Assembly: GCA_026196495.1 (NCBI GenBank)
Contig: JAPHSY010000020.1
Coordinates: forward strand, 1 to 64,000
Direction: 5' to 3'
DNA: 64,000 nt
Source: Magnetovibrio sp.
GTDB taxonomy: Bacteria; Pseudomonadota; Alphaproteobacteria; Rhodospirillales; Magnetovibrionaceae
The translations under genes were made by a program, and so were the position numbers. A model generated the notes under the pieces. That model worked only from the letters and a program-made list of their open reading frames with translations. It was not told the DNA's origin and made no database searches. This document shows positions 44,264 through 51,555 of the stretch, one piece after another (positions within the stretch are counted from its first letter, which is position 1; each line of letters starts with the position of its first letter).

Positions 44264-45115
44264 CTATTTTTCGCGTTGGCTTTCCGCAAGTAATGTGCCC
44301 AAACGCAAGATTGGCTCGTCCGCGTCTTCACGTACACGAATTGAAAACTCGGTTTCCTTCATTTTGGGTAAACCAAGTGAAACAGGGGCTTGTACCACGT
44401 CATCACCAGTCCAACATGGCGTTCGTAGGGTAACCGCGATTCCTGCGCGGACAGCCGTCCACAACCCGGCTAGGCTCGAACTGGTGGCCGCAATGGTGTA
44501 ACGCGTATTTTGTTTTTCAAGAGCCTGAAGTGCGGCATCACGAAATGAGCATGGCGGGTCGAGCAACGCCAGGGGGACTTCCTCAGCTGAACTGACCAGC
44601 CCAGTCTCACAACACAACCACTGCATGGATTTGCGGATAACGGCGATTTCATCGGGGGCCGGATCTTGACGCATGGCCATCAGTAAATCGACTTTTCCGA
44701 CTTGATAATCCTGTGCCAATTCTGCCGTACGTCCAATATGCAGATCAAAACGAACACGAGGATTGAGGCGTGCAAAACTTTTGAGCAAGGAAGAAAATGT
44801 ATTGTCGGCAAAATCTTGGGTCATGCCAATGCGGATACGGCTATCCGCGATTGTGCCCTTAAGGCTCATCCAGGCTTCATTTTGTGCGGCAAGGATGTGT
44901 CGTGCATGATGAAGCATTTGGTCTCCGGCCTCGGTTAGGGTCCGCCCACGTCCATTGGCCTGCAGCAAAGCAACACCAGCCATATCTTCCAATCGCTGCA
45001 TTTGTGCGGTGATGGCCGAAGGTGTTCGGCCAACGATGACGGCCGCTTGCGCCAATGTTCCGGTCTCGGCGAAGGCCACCAATGTCTGTAAGAGTTCAGG
45101 ATCAAAATGCTTCAT
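44264..45115 (-). CDS. LysR-family transcriptional regulator
   Basis: The 283-residue regulator has the N-terminal winged helix-turn-helix of the family (LLQTLVAFAETGTLAQAAVIVGRTPSAITAQMQRLE) and a periplasmic-binding-like effector domain from about residue 90. The PROSITE-like A-Q-x-x-x-I-V-x-R-T-x-S-A-I-T pattern is visible. It is divergent from a tautomerase gene, with a paired inverted repeat in the shared promoter, which is the standard LysR arrangement. The ligand is unknown. Confidence 0.93.
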   Translation of the reverse strand: MKHFDPELLQTLVAFAETGTLAQAAVIVGRTPSAITAQMQRLEDMAGVALLQANGRGRTLTEAGDQMLHHARHILAAQNEAWMSLKGTIADSRIRIGMTQDFADNTFSSLLKSFARLNPRVRFDLHIGRTAELAQDYQVGKVDLLMAMRQDPAPDEIAVIRKSMQWLCCETGLVSSAEEVPLALLDPPCSFRDAALQALEKQNTRYTIAATSSSLAGLWTAVRAGIAVTLRTPCWTGDDVVQAPVSLGLPKMKETEFSIRVREDADEPILRLGTLLAESQREK

Positions 45116-45126
45116 AATTCAATTTT

Positions 45127-45155
45127 ATCGAATTTACACTTAGATACAATTCGAT
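45127..45155. promoter_or_regulatory. Inverted-repeat operator between the LysR and tautomerase genes
   Basis: ATCGAATT (45127-45134) and AATTCGAT (45148-45155) are perfect arms 13 bases apart, centred in the divergent promoter. A T-N11-A core lies between them. This is the expected site for the adjacent LysR protein. TATAAA-like sequence at 45158 could be the tautomerase -10. Confidence 0.6.
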
Positions 45156-45225
45156 TTTATAAATGTTATTGAGGTGGCACAGTTTGGGCAATTGGATTTC
45201 AACGTATACAAAAAAAGGAAAAATG

Positions 45226-45636
45226 ATGCCGCTGCTCAATGTTTCGATTTCAGGTCAAGGAAACCTTGATCTCTCCACTGCCATTGCTTCTCAGTTAACG
45301 CAAATCACAGCCACACACCTTGGCAAAGAACACCAAGTAACGGCTGTTGCGATCAACTATGTTGATGCATCTGATTGGTTTATTGATGCACAGCCCGTTT
45401 CCACACGGAAATTGCGAACATTCTCCCTCGATATCAAGGTGACCGCTGGGACCAATACGAAGTCAGAAATTGCGGCTTACCAATCTCTTGTTTTTAAGGA
45501 AATGACGGAATTGCTGGGTGCAATAGCAGATGAAAGTTATATCGTTGTTGATGAGGTGCCTGCCCCCAATTGGGGCTTTGGCGGTCAGACACAGGAATGT
45601 CGATCCGTGGCGAAAACGCTAGGCCGTTCGGCATGA
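45226..45636 (+). CDS. Tautomerase-superfamily protein, fused two-domain form
   Basis: The 136-residue protein starts MPLLNVSI, so removal of Met exposes a proline, the catalytic base of 4-oxalocrotonate tautomerase-like enzymes. Two start codons lie in tandem (45223 and 45226); the second exposes Pro-1. The length is twice that of 4-OT, and the end of the second half (SYIVVDEVPAPNWGFGGQ) resembles the C-terminus of a 4-OT monomer, so it is a fused pair. The second unit lacks its own N-terminal proline. Substrate unknown; the LysR neighbour is the likely regulator. Confidence 0.85.
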   Translation: MPLLNVSISGQGNLDLSTAIASQLTQITATHLGKEHQVTAVAINYVDASDWFIDAQPVSTRKLRTFSLDIKVTAGTNTKSEIAAYQSLVFKEMTELLGAIADESYIVVDEVPAPNWGFGGQTQECRSVAKTLGRSA

Positions 45637-45643
45637 TGTGTGG

Positions 45644-46441
45644 TCATTTGTGACACTGTGAAATAGTACCGTGTCCGAATACCTCTTGGATCAGTTTGAG
45701 AAGCGCCCGGTCATGTTTGGTTAGTCCTTTGCGTGATGTGCTGTTTCGTCCTTTGATATCGCTGGGCAGGTTCGCATTGAAGTAGGTTTGCACACCTTCG
45801 GCCCAGTACTCGTCGGTATTGGTCCCGGCATATAGGTTGAGCAGGTGGTTGCGTTTTTTGGCATCGTTAAAAGCACGCTTAAGGCGCCTTTCAAAAGTTC
45901 CCTTTCGGTCAGCAGGTAGCACGCCGTAATTTAGGATGGTGTGGGCAAATTCGTGGATGAGGATGCTTTCCCCTTTGTAGCGGTCTTTTTTCAAACAGAT
46001 CAGGTTCTCTTCACCGGCTGATGCGACACGCCCGCCCAGTCCCCGTGCACGTTTGTTGAGGGCTTCGGCGCCCTGCTTTTGGACACTAGAGGCATATTCG
46101 GGAATATCTGCTGTTCCTTGATTGCGGCCGATGATGGCGACCCGGACGTCTGCTGCAACCAATTTGTTGCGCACCTGTGGTGATAGGCTGCGCATCATGT
46201 CGGCAACGATTTTCCAGGCCGCAACCAGGGCTTTATCTTTCACTTCACGGGCAGCCAGTACCGGAATCCCGCTGGCATTGCAGTATTTGCCGTAAAAGGA
46301 TGGGGCATTTAGTGATTGTGGTATGGGGCTGACATTACATTCACTGGTGCCGCGATGGATGTTCGGTTGTCCAAATGCCGTAGGCTGAGCACTCATGCTC
46401 AGCACCAACACAGCAAAACAAAACGTGACGAGGCCTTTCAT
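45644..46441 (-). CDS. Secreted putative zinc metallopeptidase (HEFAH)
   Basis: The 265-residue protein starts with a signal peptide (MKGLVTFCFAVLVLSMSAQP, then TAFGQ). The zincin motif HEFAH is at residues 163-167 within SILIHEFAHTIL, and the glutamate in EYWAEGVQTYF (residues 211-221) is a good third zinc ligand or structural acid. Upstream GLGGRVASAGEENLIC is also shared by this sort of secreted HEFAHT protein in bacteria and fungi, as I recall. Cysteines C35 and C54 could form a disulfide. Target unknown. It lies next to the MarR gene but not in the same tight run. Confidence 0.75.
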   Translation of the reverse strand: MKGLVTFCFAVLVLSMSAQPTAFGQPNIHRGTSECNVSPIPQSLNAPSFYGKYCNASGIPVLAAREVKDKALVAAWKIVADMMRSLSPQVRNKLVAADVRVAIIGRNQGTADIPEYASSVQKQGAEALNKRARGLGGRVASAGEENLICLKKDRYKGESILIHEFAHTILNYGVLPADRKGTFERRLKRAFNDAKKRNHLLNLYAGTNTDEYWAEGVQTYFNANLPSDIKGRNSTSRKGLTKHDRALLKLIQEVFGHGTISQCHK

Positions 46442-46490
46442 GGGTGGCCTTTTCTGATCAATGTTGTGCAACCACATGCGAAGTGGACAA

Positions 46491-46940
46491 TTACTTAGGG
46501 GCCTTTGCTGCGGCCTTTTCCAAATTTTTGCCCATGTGGCTAAGCATTTCCATCAAGTGCTTGCGTTCTTTTTTCTTAATGCCGTCGAAAGCGGCTTTGT
46601 GCACTGACTTAGCCCCTTTGGTGAGCTTGGCTTCCAACTCTTTGGCCATGCCGGTGAGATGAATACGCATGGCGCGACGATCCTTGGGGTCGGGTTCGCG
46701 GAAAATTAGGCAGTCGCGCTCCATCCGTTTGAGGGTGTTGGACATGGTTGCCTGTTCAATTTTGACTCGTTCATACAGTTCGCGCTGGGTCAGGCCATCT
46801 TGTTCCCACAAACACAACAAAACTGGAAACTGGCCAGGCGCAACACCGTGAGACTTCAGTTGGTCGTTCAGAGTATGGGTGAGCAAGCGTGATAAATGAT
46901 TGATCACGGTGGTGGGTGATTTTTCCCGATCCATAGACAT
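46491..46940 (-). CDS. MarR-family transcriptional regulator
   Basis: The 149-residue regulator shows the MarR winged helix: LTQRELYERVKIEQATMSNTLKRME (recognition helix) and DRRAMRIHLTGMAKELE (wing). The C-terminus is a basic helical dimerisation end. GAGGG is well placed before the first ATG. Its own promoter region holds repeats that may be its operator. The regulated genes are not clear; the secreted peptidase gene lies downstream in the same direction. Confidence 0.92.
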   Translation of the reverse strand: MSMDREKSPTTVINHLSRLLTHTLNDQLKSHGVAPGQFPVLLCLWEQDGLTQRELYERVKIEQATMSNTLKRMERDCLIFREPDPKDRRAMRIHLTGMAKELEAKLTKGAKSVHKAAFDGIKKKERKHLMEMLSHMGKNLEKAAAKAPK

Positions 46941-46964
46941 GGCAGTGTCCCTCTACATCTGCGA

Positions 46965-47002
46965 ACGTTTATACGTTTATTGTCTTCAATATAGTTCACT
47001 AT
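46965..47002. promoter_or_regulatory. Repeats in the MarR promoter, possible operators
   Basis: ACGTTTAT occurs twice in direct tandem at 46965-46980, and ATAGT-TC-ACTAT is an inverted repeat at 46991-47002. Both lie within 65 bases upstream of the marR-type gene and are the kind of sites a MarR dimer uses for autorepression. Confidence 0.4.
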
Positions 47003-47071
47003 TGTTAAAGCATAGTTAGTGGCCTATGGCTTTTTACATCAGTTTTCCCAATTGTTTATCAAGGAGATGCA

Positions 47072-47143
47072 ATGACTTAGAAGTTTATTGCTGGCAAGAA
47101 AACAGCAGCCGTGAACATGTTCACAGGCTTTAAGACAAGCTAA
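47072..47143 (+). pseudogene. Very small open frame broken by an amber codon after two codons
   Basis: A near-perfect ribosome site AAGGAGATGCA precedes ATG ACT TAG. Beyond the TAG the same frame stays open for 20 more codons (KFIAGKKTAAVNMFTGFKTS) to a TAA at 47141-47143. Either this is a start-stop minimal frame, or a small gene broken by a nonsense change. The perfect palindrome GTGAACATGTTCAC at 47111-47124 lies inside it. No neighbour explains it. The 295-base gap between the MarR and DUF423 genes otherwise holds only the MarR promoter repeats. Confidence 0.4.
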
Positions 47144-47235
47144 ATTGCAAACTGTCCCATCCATATCACACTTCTTCCGTTAGATTAAGGATAGCGCGAA
47201 ATGAAGTTGATGAGGACTCTTGAATGGTGTGGGGC

Positions 47236-47619
47236 TTAAGTGGCTTTCAGTTTAAAGCCGCCAACAATGCCCATGATCATCCACGCGGCCATCAGGAAAA
47301 AACCGCCAATGGGGGCCGCACCTTCGACCGGGATGATCATAAATTCACCAAAACTGTAAAGTGTTCCAGAAAACAAAAAGATCCCCAACTGGAAGCCAAT
47401 GCCAGCGGTATGGAGGGCTTTGGTTGCCATGGGGGTTGCCGTATTGTGGATCATCAGGCCGACGCCGACCAGGGCCAGGGCATGCCACATTTGATATTGC
47501 GATCCCATCATGAAAATGTCGCGGATGTCCGGGGTATCCCCCAGTGAATGCCAGCCGTATGCCCCTGCGGCAATGGCAAGGGTTGCGTTCATGCCAGCCA
47601 GCAACAACCAAATGTTCAT
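47236..47619 (-). CDS. DUF423 family membrane protein
   Basis: The 127-residue protein has four hydrophobic helices and the DUF423 features: N-terminal AGMNATLAIAAGAYGWHSL, QYQMWHALALVGVG in helix two, GIFLFSGTLY in helix three and a C-terminal GGFFLMAAWMIMG. The function of the family is unknown. AAAGGAATAAAT precedes the ATG. It is divergent from the diguanylate cyclase gene 61 bases away. Confidence 0.88.
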   Translation of the reverse strand: MNIWLLLAGMNATLAIAAGAYGWHSLGDTPDIRDIFMMGSQYQMWHALALVGVGLMIHNTATPMATKALHTAGIGFQLGIFLFSGTLYSFGEFMIIPVEGAAPIGGFFLMAAWMIMGIVGGFKLKAT

Positions 47620-47680
47620 GATTTATTCCTTTTGTTTGTATTTTTTAACGCAATCTTGAGCGTTTCTCCTTTATCACCAA

Positions 47681-48937
47681 ATGATGGTATTGCGAAACGC
47701 CCTTTTTATTTTGATGTTCCCGTTATTGATGTTGGCCACCGGGGTGGCTGTGTCGTTGGCGGAGGTCAAAGTGCCGTGGTCGTTGAGTGCTGCTGTGGGC
47801 TATCTGCCTTATGTCTTGTGTATCGCTGCGGCCATCGTCGGGGGATGGTTCAAACGTCCGCGGGTGGTTTTGATGGCGGCGTTGATCATGGGTGCACACT
47901 GGGTGGCACAGAACTTTGTGGCTGGTGTAAACGTTTATGAACGCACACCGGAACTAACCGTGATCTACGCTGCACTGGCAGTGTTGTTTCCCATCAATGC
48001 GGCCTTGATTGCTTTCAAGCACGACCGGGGCTTGCTTTCCGTTGCAGTGATCAGCCGGGTGCTTTTTGTCGGTGTGCAAATTGCCATATTGATTGTGGTT
48101 TGGGACGCGGGACAAGCGGCACATATTGCAGCGGATGATTTGCTCCACACCCGTCTGTTTAACAAAGAAATAGATTATTGGACCTTGTTACCGCAACCGG
48201 CCCTATTGCTGTTTGCTGCGGTGAGTACCGGTTTGTTGGTGCGTGCCTTGTGGATTGGCGGGGCGCTTGATGGTGGTTTGTTTGGGGCCGTGGCCGTTTC
48301 TGCCTTGGCTCTGCATGCCGCTGCGGACGGGGCGTTGTCATCTCTGCTGTTTTCCTTGTCCGGTGTTGTGTTGTTGGCGGCCGTGGCCCAAGAAAGCTAT
48401 CGCTTAGCCTTTATCGATGAGCTGACTGGATTGCCCGGCAGACGGGCGTTGATGCATGATTTGATGTCGCTCAGTGGGGACTACTCGGTGGCAATGTTGG
48501 ATGTGGATCACTTTAAAAAATTCAACGATACCTATGGTCACGACGTGGGTGATCAAGTGTTGAAGATGGTTGCGGCGCGGATGATGTCGGTTACCGGCGG
48601 TGGACGATCGTTTCGTTATGGTGGGGAAGAGTTTACGGTTTTGTTCCCACGTAAAGATGCCGATCATGCGGTGAAGCATCTAGATCGGCTGCGTGAAGCC
48701 ATTGCGGCGGCATCTTTTGCTTTGCGCAACGAAGACCGCCCTGAAGAAAAACCCACTGGTGTGAAGAACAAACTGGCAGCAAAGAAAAAAGCCCAAGCTT
48801 CAAATGTGGTCAGTGTCACCATTTCCATCGGTGCGGCTGGGCGTGCGGAAGGCCAAACCCCGGAGGAAACTTTGAAGGCTGCTGATGAAGCCCTATACCG
48901 GGCCAAAGATGGCGGCCGAAATAAAGTTTCGACTTAG
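47681..48937 (+). CDS. Membrane diguanylate cyclase (GGDEF)
   Basis: The 418-residue protein has an N-terminal membrane region of about eight helices (residues 1-245) without extracytoplasmic domain, then a GGDEF domain with DELTGLPGRRAL, the metal acid in MLDVDHFKKFND and the active GGEEF at 314-318. It should make cyclic di-GMP. The RxxD inhibitory site five residues before GGEEF is absent (sequence there is GGGRSFRY), so product feedback may be lacking. A Lys-rich insert of about 35 residues (EEKPTGVKNKLAAKKKAQAS) lies inside the domain before VSVTISIGAA. No PDE domain is present. Confidence 0.92.
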   Translation: MMVLRNALFILMFPLLMLATGVAVSLAEVKVPWSLSAAVGYLPYVLCIAAAIVGGWFKRPRVVLMAALIMGAHWVAQNFVAGVNVYERTPELTVIYAALAVLFPINAALIAFKHDRGLLSVAVISRVLFVGVQIAILIVVWDAGQAAHIAADDLLHTRLFNKEIDYWTLLPQPALLLFAAVSTGLLVRALWIGGALDGGLFGAVAVSALALHAAADGALSSLLFSLSGVVLLAAVAQESYRLAFIDELTGLPGRRALMHDLMSLSGDYSVAMLDVDHFKKFNDTYGHDVGDQVLKMVAARMMSVTGGGRSFRYGGEEFTVLFPRKDADHAVKHLDRLREAIAAASFALRNEDRPEEKPTGVKNKLAAKKKAQASNVVSVTISIGAAGRAEGQTPEETLKAADEALYRAKDGGRNKVST

Positions 48938-49737
48938 GCGATTCTTCAAATTTCATTTTCAGGTTATCCACTGATTTTGCTTTTTTGTATATAAGCGATG
49001 GCGAATGAAGATGTGTCTTCAATGGCTTTTGCGGTGCAATATCGGTGCATGATGTGTGGAAAACAAACCGTTGTTTGCGCGTAAATCTGGTGGCACCATT
49101 TACACAGATCGACGGACAACGTCGCGGGGAGATGAGAGGCTCGCTTCTCAAAACTCTACGACAGTTTGACGATTTAGGGACTTTGGTTTCTGAGGAAACT
49201 TCGGTTTTTAAAGGGACTTCAGTTTCCGGCGTCTGGGACGGCGTTTGCACTTAAGTTGGTGTGCCTTTCGGGGCCTAGTGCTCCTCGGAGTGCGGAACAT
49301 CCCTCCAGGTTGTTCGCTTGAGTTTGCAGATGAAGTGCTGCGACGTTTTAAGCCTTCACCATCGGTGTTCGCGCACGCAAGATGAGGAAGGCGGTTGAGG
49401 CAACTGGGTGAGTCAACTCCCCGCCTGTCTCACCTCTGGCTTCGGCTGGGGCGCGCTTTGGGTTCGGCGCCATGTCTAAGTTGAACCTTGCGAAGGTAAA
49501 ACTTCGTATCCCGACGGAAATGGGGGGAGCAATCCGCACGTTTTCTTAGGGTTTCGCCCGGCGGTTGGGCCTTGTGTTCGGTATGCGTGTTCGCGCACGT
49601 GTCATCAGACATAAAGACGAACGGCCAGCGGCGATGATGACGGGAGAGAGCTTTGCTTTCTCCCGTTTCATCATTTCTGGAAATGGGGCTTTGCAATGCC
49701 CATATGTCGGTTGCTACCAGTGAAGAGGAGCCCGCCT
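48938..49737. other. 800-base gap without a convincing gene; hairpins and repeats
   Basis: No frame here has a good ribosome site or protein-like composition on either strand. It holds near-repeats of the type ACTTYRGTTTCC (49179-49230), the alternative hairpins ACCTT-GCG-AAGGT and CGAAG-6-CTTCG sharing bases at 49485-49506, a 13-base direct repeat GTGTTCGCGCACG at 49365-49377 and 49586-49598, and a long stem at 49634-49674. It could be a structured noncoding RNA gene, a dispersed repeat or decayed sequence. tmRNA, RNase P and SRP RNA cores were not seen. Confidence 0.45.
49634..49674. other. Long imperfect hairpin
   Basis: ATGATGA CGGGAGAGAGC pairs with GCTTTCTCCCG TTTCATCAT around a 3-base loop, with one G-T pair and a 2-base bulge, about 18 paired positions. 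A moderate T-rich stretch follows on the plus strand. It lies 64 bases before the DUF924 gene and could end a plus-strand noncoding transcript or shape the leader of the gene. Confidence 0.55.
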
Positions 49738-50316
49738 ATGTCGCCCAGAACCCAATCCCACATTATTGAAGATATTCTCACATTTTGGTTCGGTGATCCA
49801 AGCGATGCGGATTACGGCAAACCACAAATGAAGTGGTTCACCAAAGATGATAATTTCGATGCAGAAATTAAGGCACGATTTCAAGATGTGATGGATGATG
49901 CGGCAGCGGGTAAATTGGATGAAATGGCGCAAAGCCCCGAAGGTGCCGTTGCCCTGTTGATTGCTTTGGATCAGTTTCCACGCAATGTCTACCGCGACAG
50001 TCCCAAGGCTTTTGAGGCCGATGCCCATGCACGCGATATTGCCGCGCATGTCCTGGATCACGGTTTTGACCAGCAAGTCATGCCTGTGATGCGCAGTTTT
50101 ATGTACCTGCCGTTTGAACATTCCGAAAAACTGGAAGATCAAGAAAGGTCCATTGAACTGTTTGGCGAACTGGGCGGTGATAGCCTGGAATGGGCCGAAA
50201 AACATCGCGTCATCATCGAACGTTTTGGTCGATTCCCACATCGAAATGACGTTCTGGGGCGTGCCAGCACCCCGGAAGAAACGGCATTTCTGACCCAACC
50301 CAATTCTTCGTTTTAA
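49738..50316 (+). CDS. DUF924 family protein
   Basis: The 192-residue soluble protein matches the DUF924 pattern: DILTFWFGD at the start, KWFTKDDNFDAEIKARF, LLIALDQFPRNVYRDS and FMYLPFEHSEKLEDQERS, ending HRVIIERFGRFPHRNDVLGR. The fold is TPR-like and all-helical. The biochemical role is unknown. The ATG at 49738 follows AGAGGAG. The preceding 42 bases in frame are not used. Confidence 0.92.
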   Translation: MSPRTQSHIIEDILTFWFGDPSDADYGKPQMKWFTKDDNFDAEIKARFQDVMDDAAAGKLDEMAQSPEGAVALLIALDQFPRNVYRDSPKAFEADAHARDIAAHVLDHGFDQQVMPVMRSFMYLPFEHSEKLEDQERSIELFGELGGDSLEWAEKHRVIIERFGRFPHRNDVLGRASTPEETAFLTQPNSSF

Positions 50317-50372
50317 TAGCCCTATTGTTGCCACGAACATGTTGGTATGATCCGGCCCGAAAGAGAGGCCCC

Positions 50373-50903
50373 ATGACCAACACCGCGAGCAGTTTTGCAG
50401 TTACCAATGAACTTAAAGATGATGAAAAACTCATCTGGCACGGCCAACCCGCACCCGGTGCATGGGCCAGTGCGTGGATCGGTGTTGGCATATTTGGGAT
50501 CATATTTTTTCTGTTCAGTATCTACTTTCTCCAGGCAGCAATGAAATCGCCTGATACCATGACGGCTTGGTATGGTTATCCGTTCATTGGTATTGGTGTG
50601 GTTTTGGTGCTGACACCCTTGTGGCAGTTTATTGTGGGCAAGAATACGGCTTATGCTTTAACGGATAAGCGCGCCATTGTGGTGCGGACCTTTCCCGGCC
50701 TTTCCGTTCGTTCTTTCAGCGGTTCTGATATGGATGAGATCGAAAGCAAAGGCGTCAGCGACAATGGTTACGGCACGGTCACTTTTGCACGGCGCAAATC
50801 CGGCGGACGCAAAAGCGATTTTCGTCCCGATTGGGGATTTTACGGCATTGATGATGTCAAAGACGTCGAAGCCCAATTGTTGAAGTTGAAAGACGCCGCA
50901 TAA
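50373..50903 (+). CDS. PH-like domain membrane protein
   Basis: The 176-residue protein has two membrane helices (IGVGIFGIIFFLFSIYFLQAA and GYPFIGIGVVLVLTPLWQFIV), then a beta-rich cytoplasmic domain with YALTDKRAIVVRTFPGLSVRSF, which is the repeat of bacterial PH (bPH) domains. The short N-terminal LKDDEKLIWHGQPAPG is also typical. Role unknown. GAGAGG precedes the ATG. Confidence 0.8.
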   Translation: MTNTASSFAVTNELKDDEKLIWHGQPAPGAWASAWIGVGIFGIIFFLFSIYFLQAAMKSPDTMTAWYGYPFIGIGVVLVLTPLWQFIVGKNTAYALTDKRAIVVRTFPGLSVRSFSGSDMDEIESKGVSDNGYGTVTFARRKSGGRKSDFRPDWGFYGIDDVKDVEAQLLKLKDAA

Positions 50904-50946
50904 AGGCTCAATCACTTAAGCTGAATTATGAAGAAATGGGGTTGGT

Positions 50947-51240
50947 ATGAAGCAGAAAAAGAAATCAGAACCACAAGTGGCGTTGAAGCCGGTATCTGCG
51001 GCAACATTTTCAAAATTGTCGATGGTCGGCACCTTGAACCTTGTGGCCATGGTTGCGCTCATTGCGGGGCTTTGGTTCTTTGTTCCGGACCTGGTGGCGC
51101 AACGCCCCATTTTGATCCCGGTCCTCATCATTGTCGGCCTGTCGAACTTTGCCCTGATTTGGTACGTCAAGATGGCGCACAAAATGAACAGCGGGAGCGG
51201 GCAAAAAACAGATCCAACCGCCTCGCGGCGTAAGCGCTAA
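50947..51240 (+). CDS. Small two-helix membrane protein
   Basis: The 97-residue protein has two hydrophobic helices (LNLVAMVALIAGLWFFVPDL and PILIPVLIIVGLSNFALIWYV) flanked by basic ends, with both termini predicted inside. No family recognised. GGGGTTGGT precedes the ATG. It follows the PH-like gene by 43 bases and may be cotranscribed with it. Confidence 0.75.
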   Translation: MKQKKKSEPQVALKPVSAATFSKLSMVGTLNLVAMVALIAGLWFFVPDLVAQRPILIPVLIIVGLSNFALIWYVKMAHKMNSGSGQKTDPTASRRKR

Positions 51241-51246
51241 GGCATC

Positions 51247-51483
51247 TTAGCCTTTTAGGGCACATCCACCGTTTCCACATCCCGCAGCAGCCGGACAGGT
51301 GGGGAAATCAGGCTGGGCTTGACCGCCAACACTGGGTGCAGACAGCCCCTTTTCCAGCTTTTTAGAGCCACACGTTGGGCACTTCATCTTCTTGGCCTTC
51401 AGTTTTGCCATGCAATCGTCGTAGTTGTCGAACTGCTCAGAAAACTCGTGGTCTTTATCGCAAATCAGGGTGTAGGTGATCAT
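51247..51483 (-). CDS. FmdB/DUF1178-like zinc-ribbon protein
   Basis: The 78-residue protein begins YTLICDKDHEFSEQFDNYDD and has a CPTCGSKKLEKGLSAP zinc ribbon half, as in FmdB regulators and DUF1178 proteins. The C-terminus CPAAAGCGNGGCA adds three cysteines that may complete a second metal site. It is half the length of DUF1178 proteins. It follows the gltD terminator on the same strand, so it has its own start. Confidence 0.75.
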   Translation of the reverse strand: MITYTLICDKDHEFSEQFDNYDDCMAKLKAKKMKCPTCGSKKLEKGLSAPSVGGQAQPDFPTCPAAAGCGNGGCALKG

Positions 51484-51504
51484 AGTTTAAGCCTTAATCC
51501 TGAG

Positions 51505-51537
51505 AAAAAAGGGGCCACTGATGGTCTCAGCGGCCCC
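51505..51537 (-). terminator. Intrinsic terminator of gltBD
   Basis: GGGGCC-A-CTGA / TCAG-C-GGCCCC forms a stem of 10 pairs with one mismatch (51511-51537). On the minus strand it runs into six T residues (51510-51505). It lies 18 bases after gltD. Confidence 0.9.
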
Positions 51538-51555
51538 TCAATTGTTGTGTATCTC

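Noticed and set aside
47111-47124. LexA or similar operator at GTGAACATGTTCAC
   Set aside because: The arm spacing does not fit the GAAC-N4-GTTC or GTTC-N7-GTTC boxes, no SOS gene is adjacent, and the palindrome lies inside a small open frame.
49430-49696. 88-codon minus-strand frame in the 49-kb gap
   Set aside because: No ribosome site, Arg/His/Pro-rich composition as in noncoding GC-rich DNA; treated as part of the unexplained gap.
48938-49737. Two-piece tmRNA, RNase P RNA or SRP RNA
   Set aside because: No tag frame ending in Ala-Ala, no T-arm plus CCA, no GAGGAAAGUCC and no GGAAGGAAGCAGCC core on either strand.
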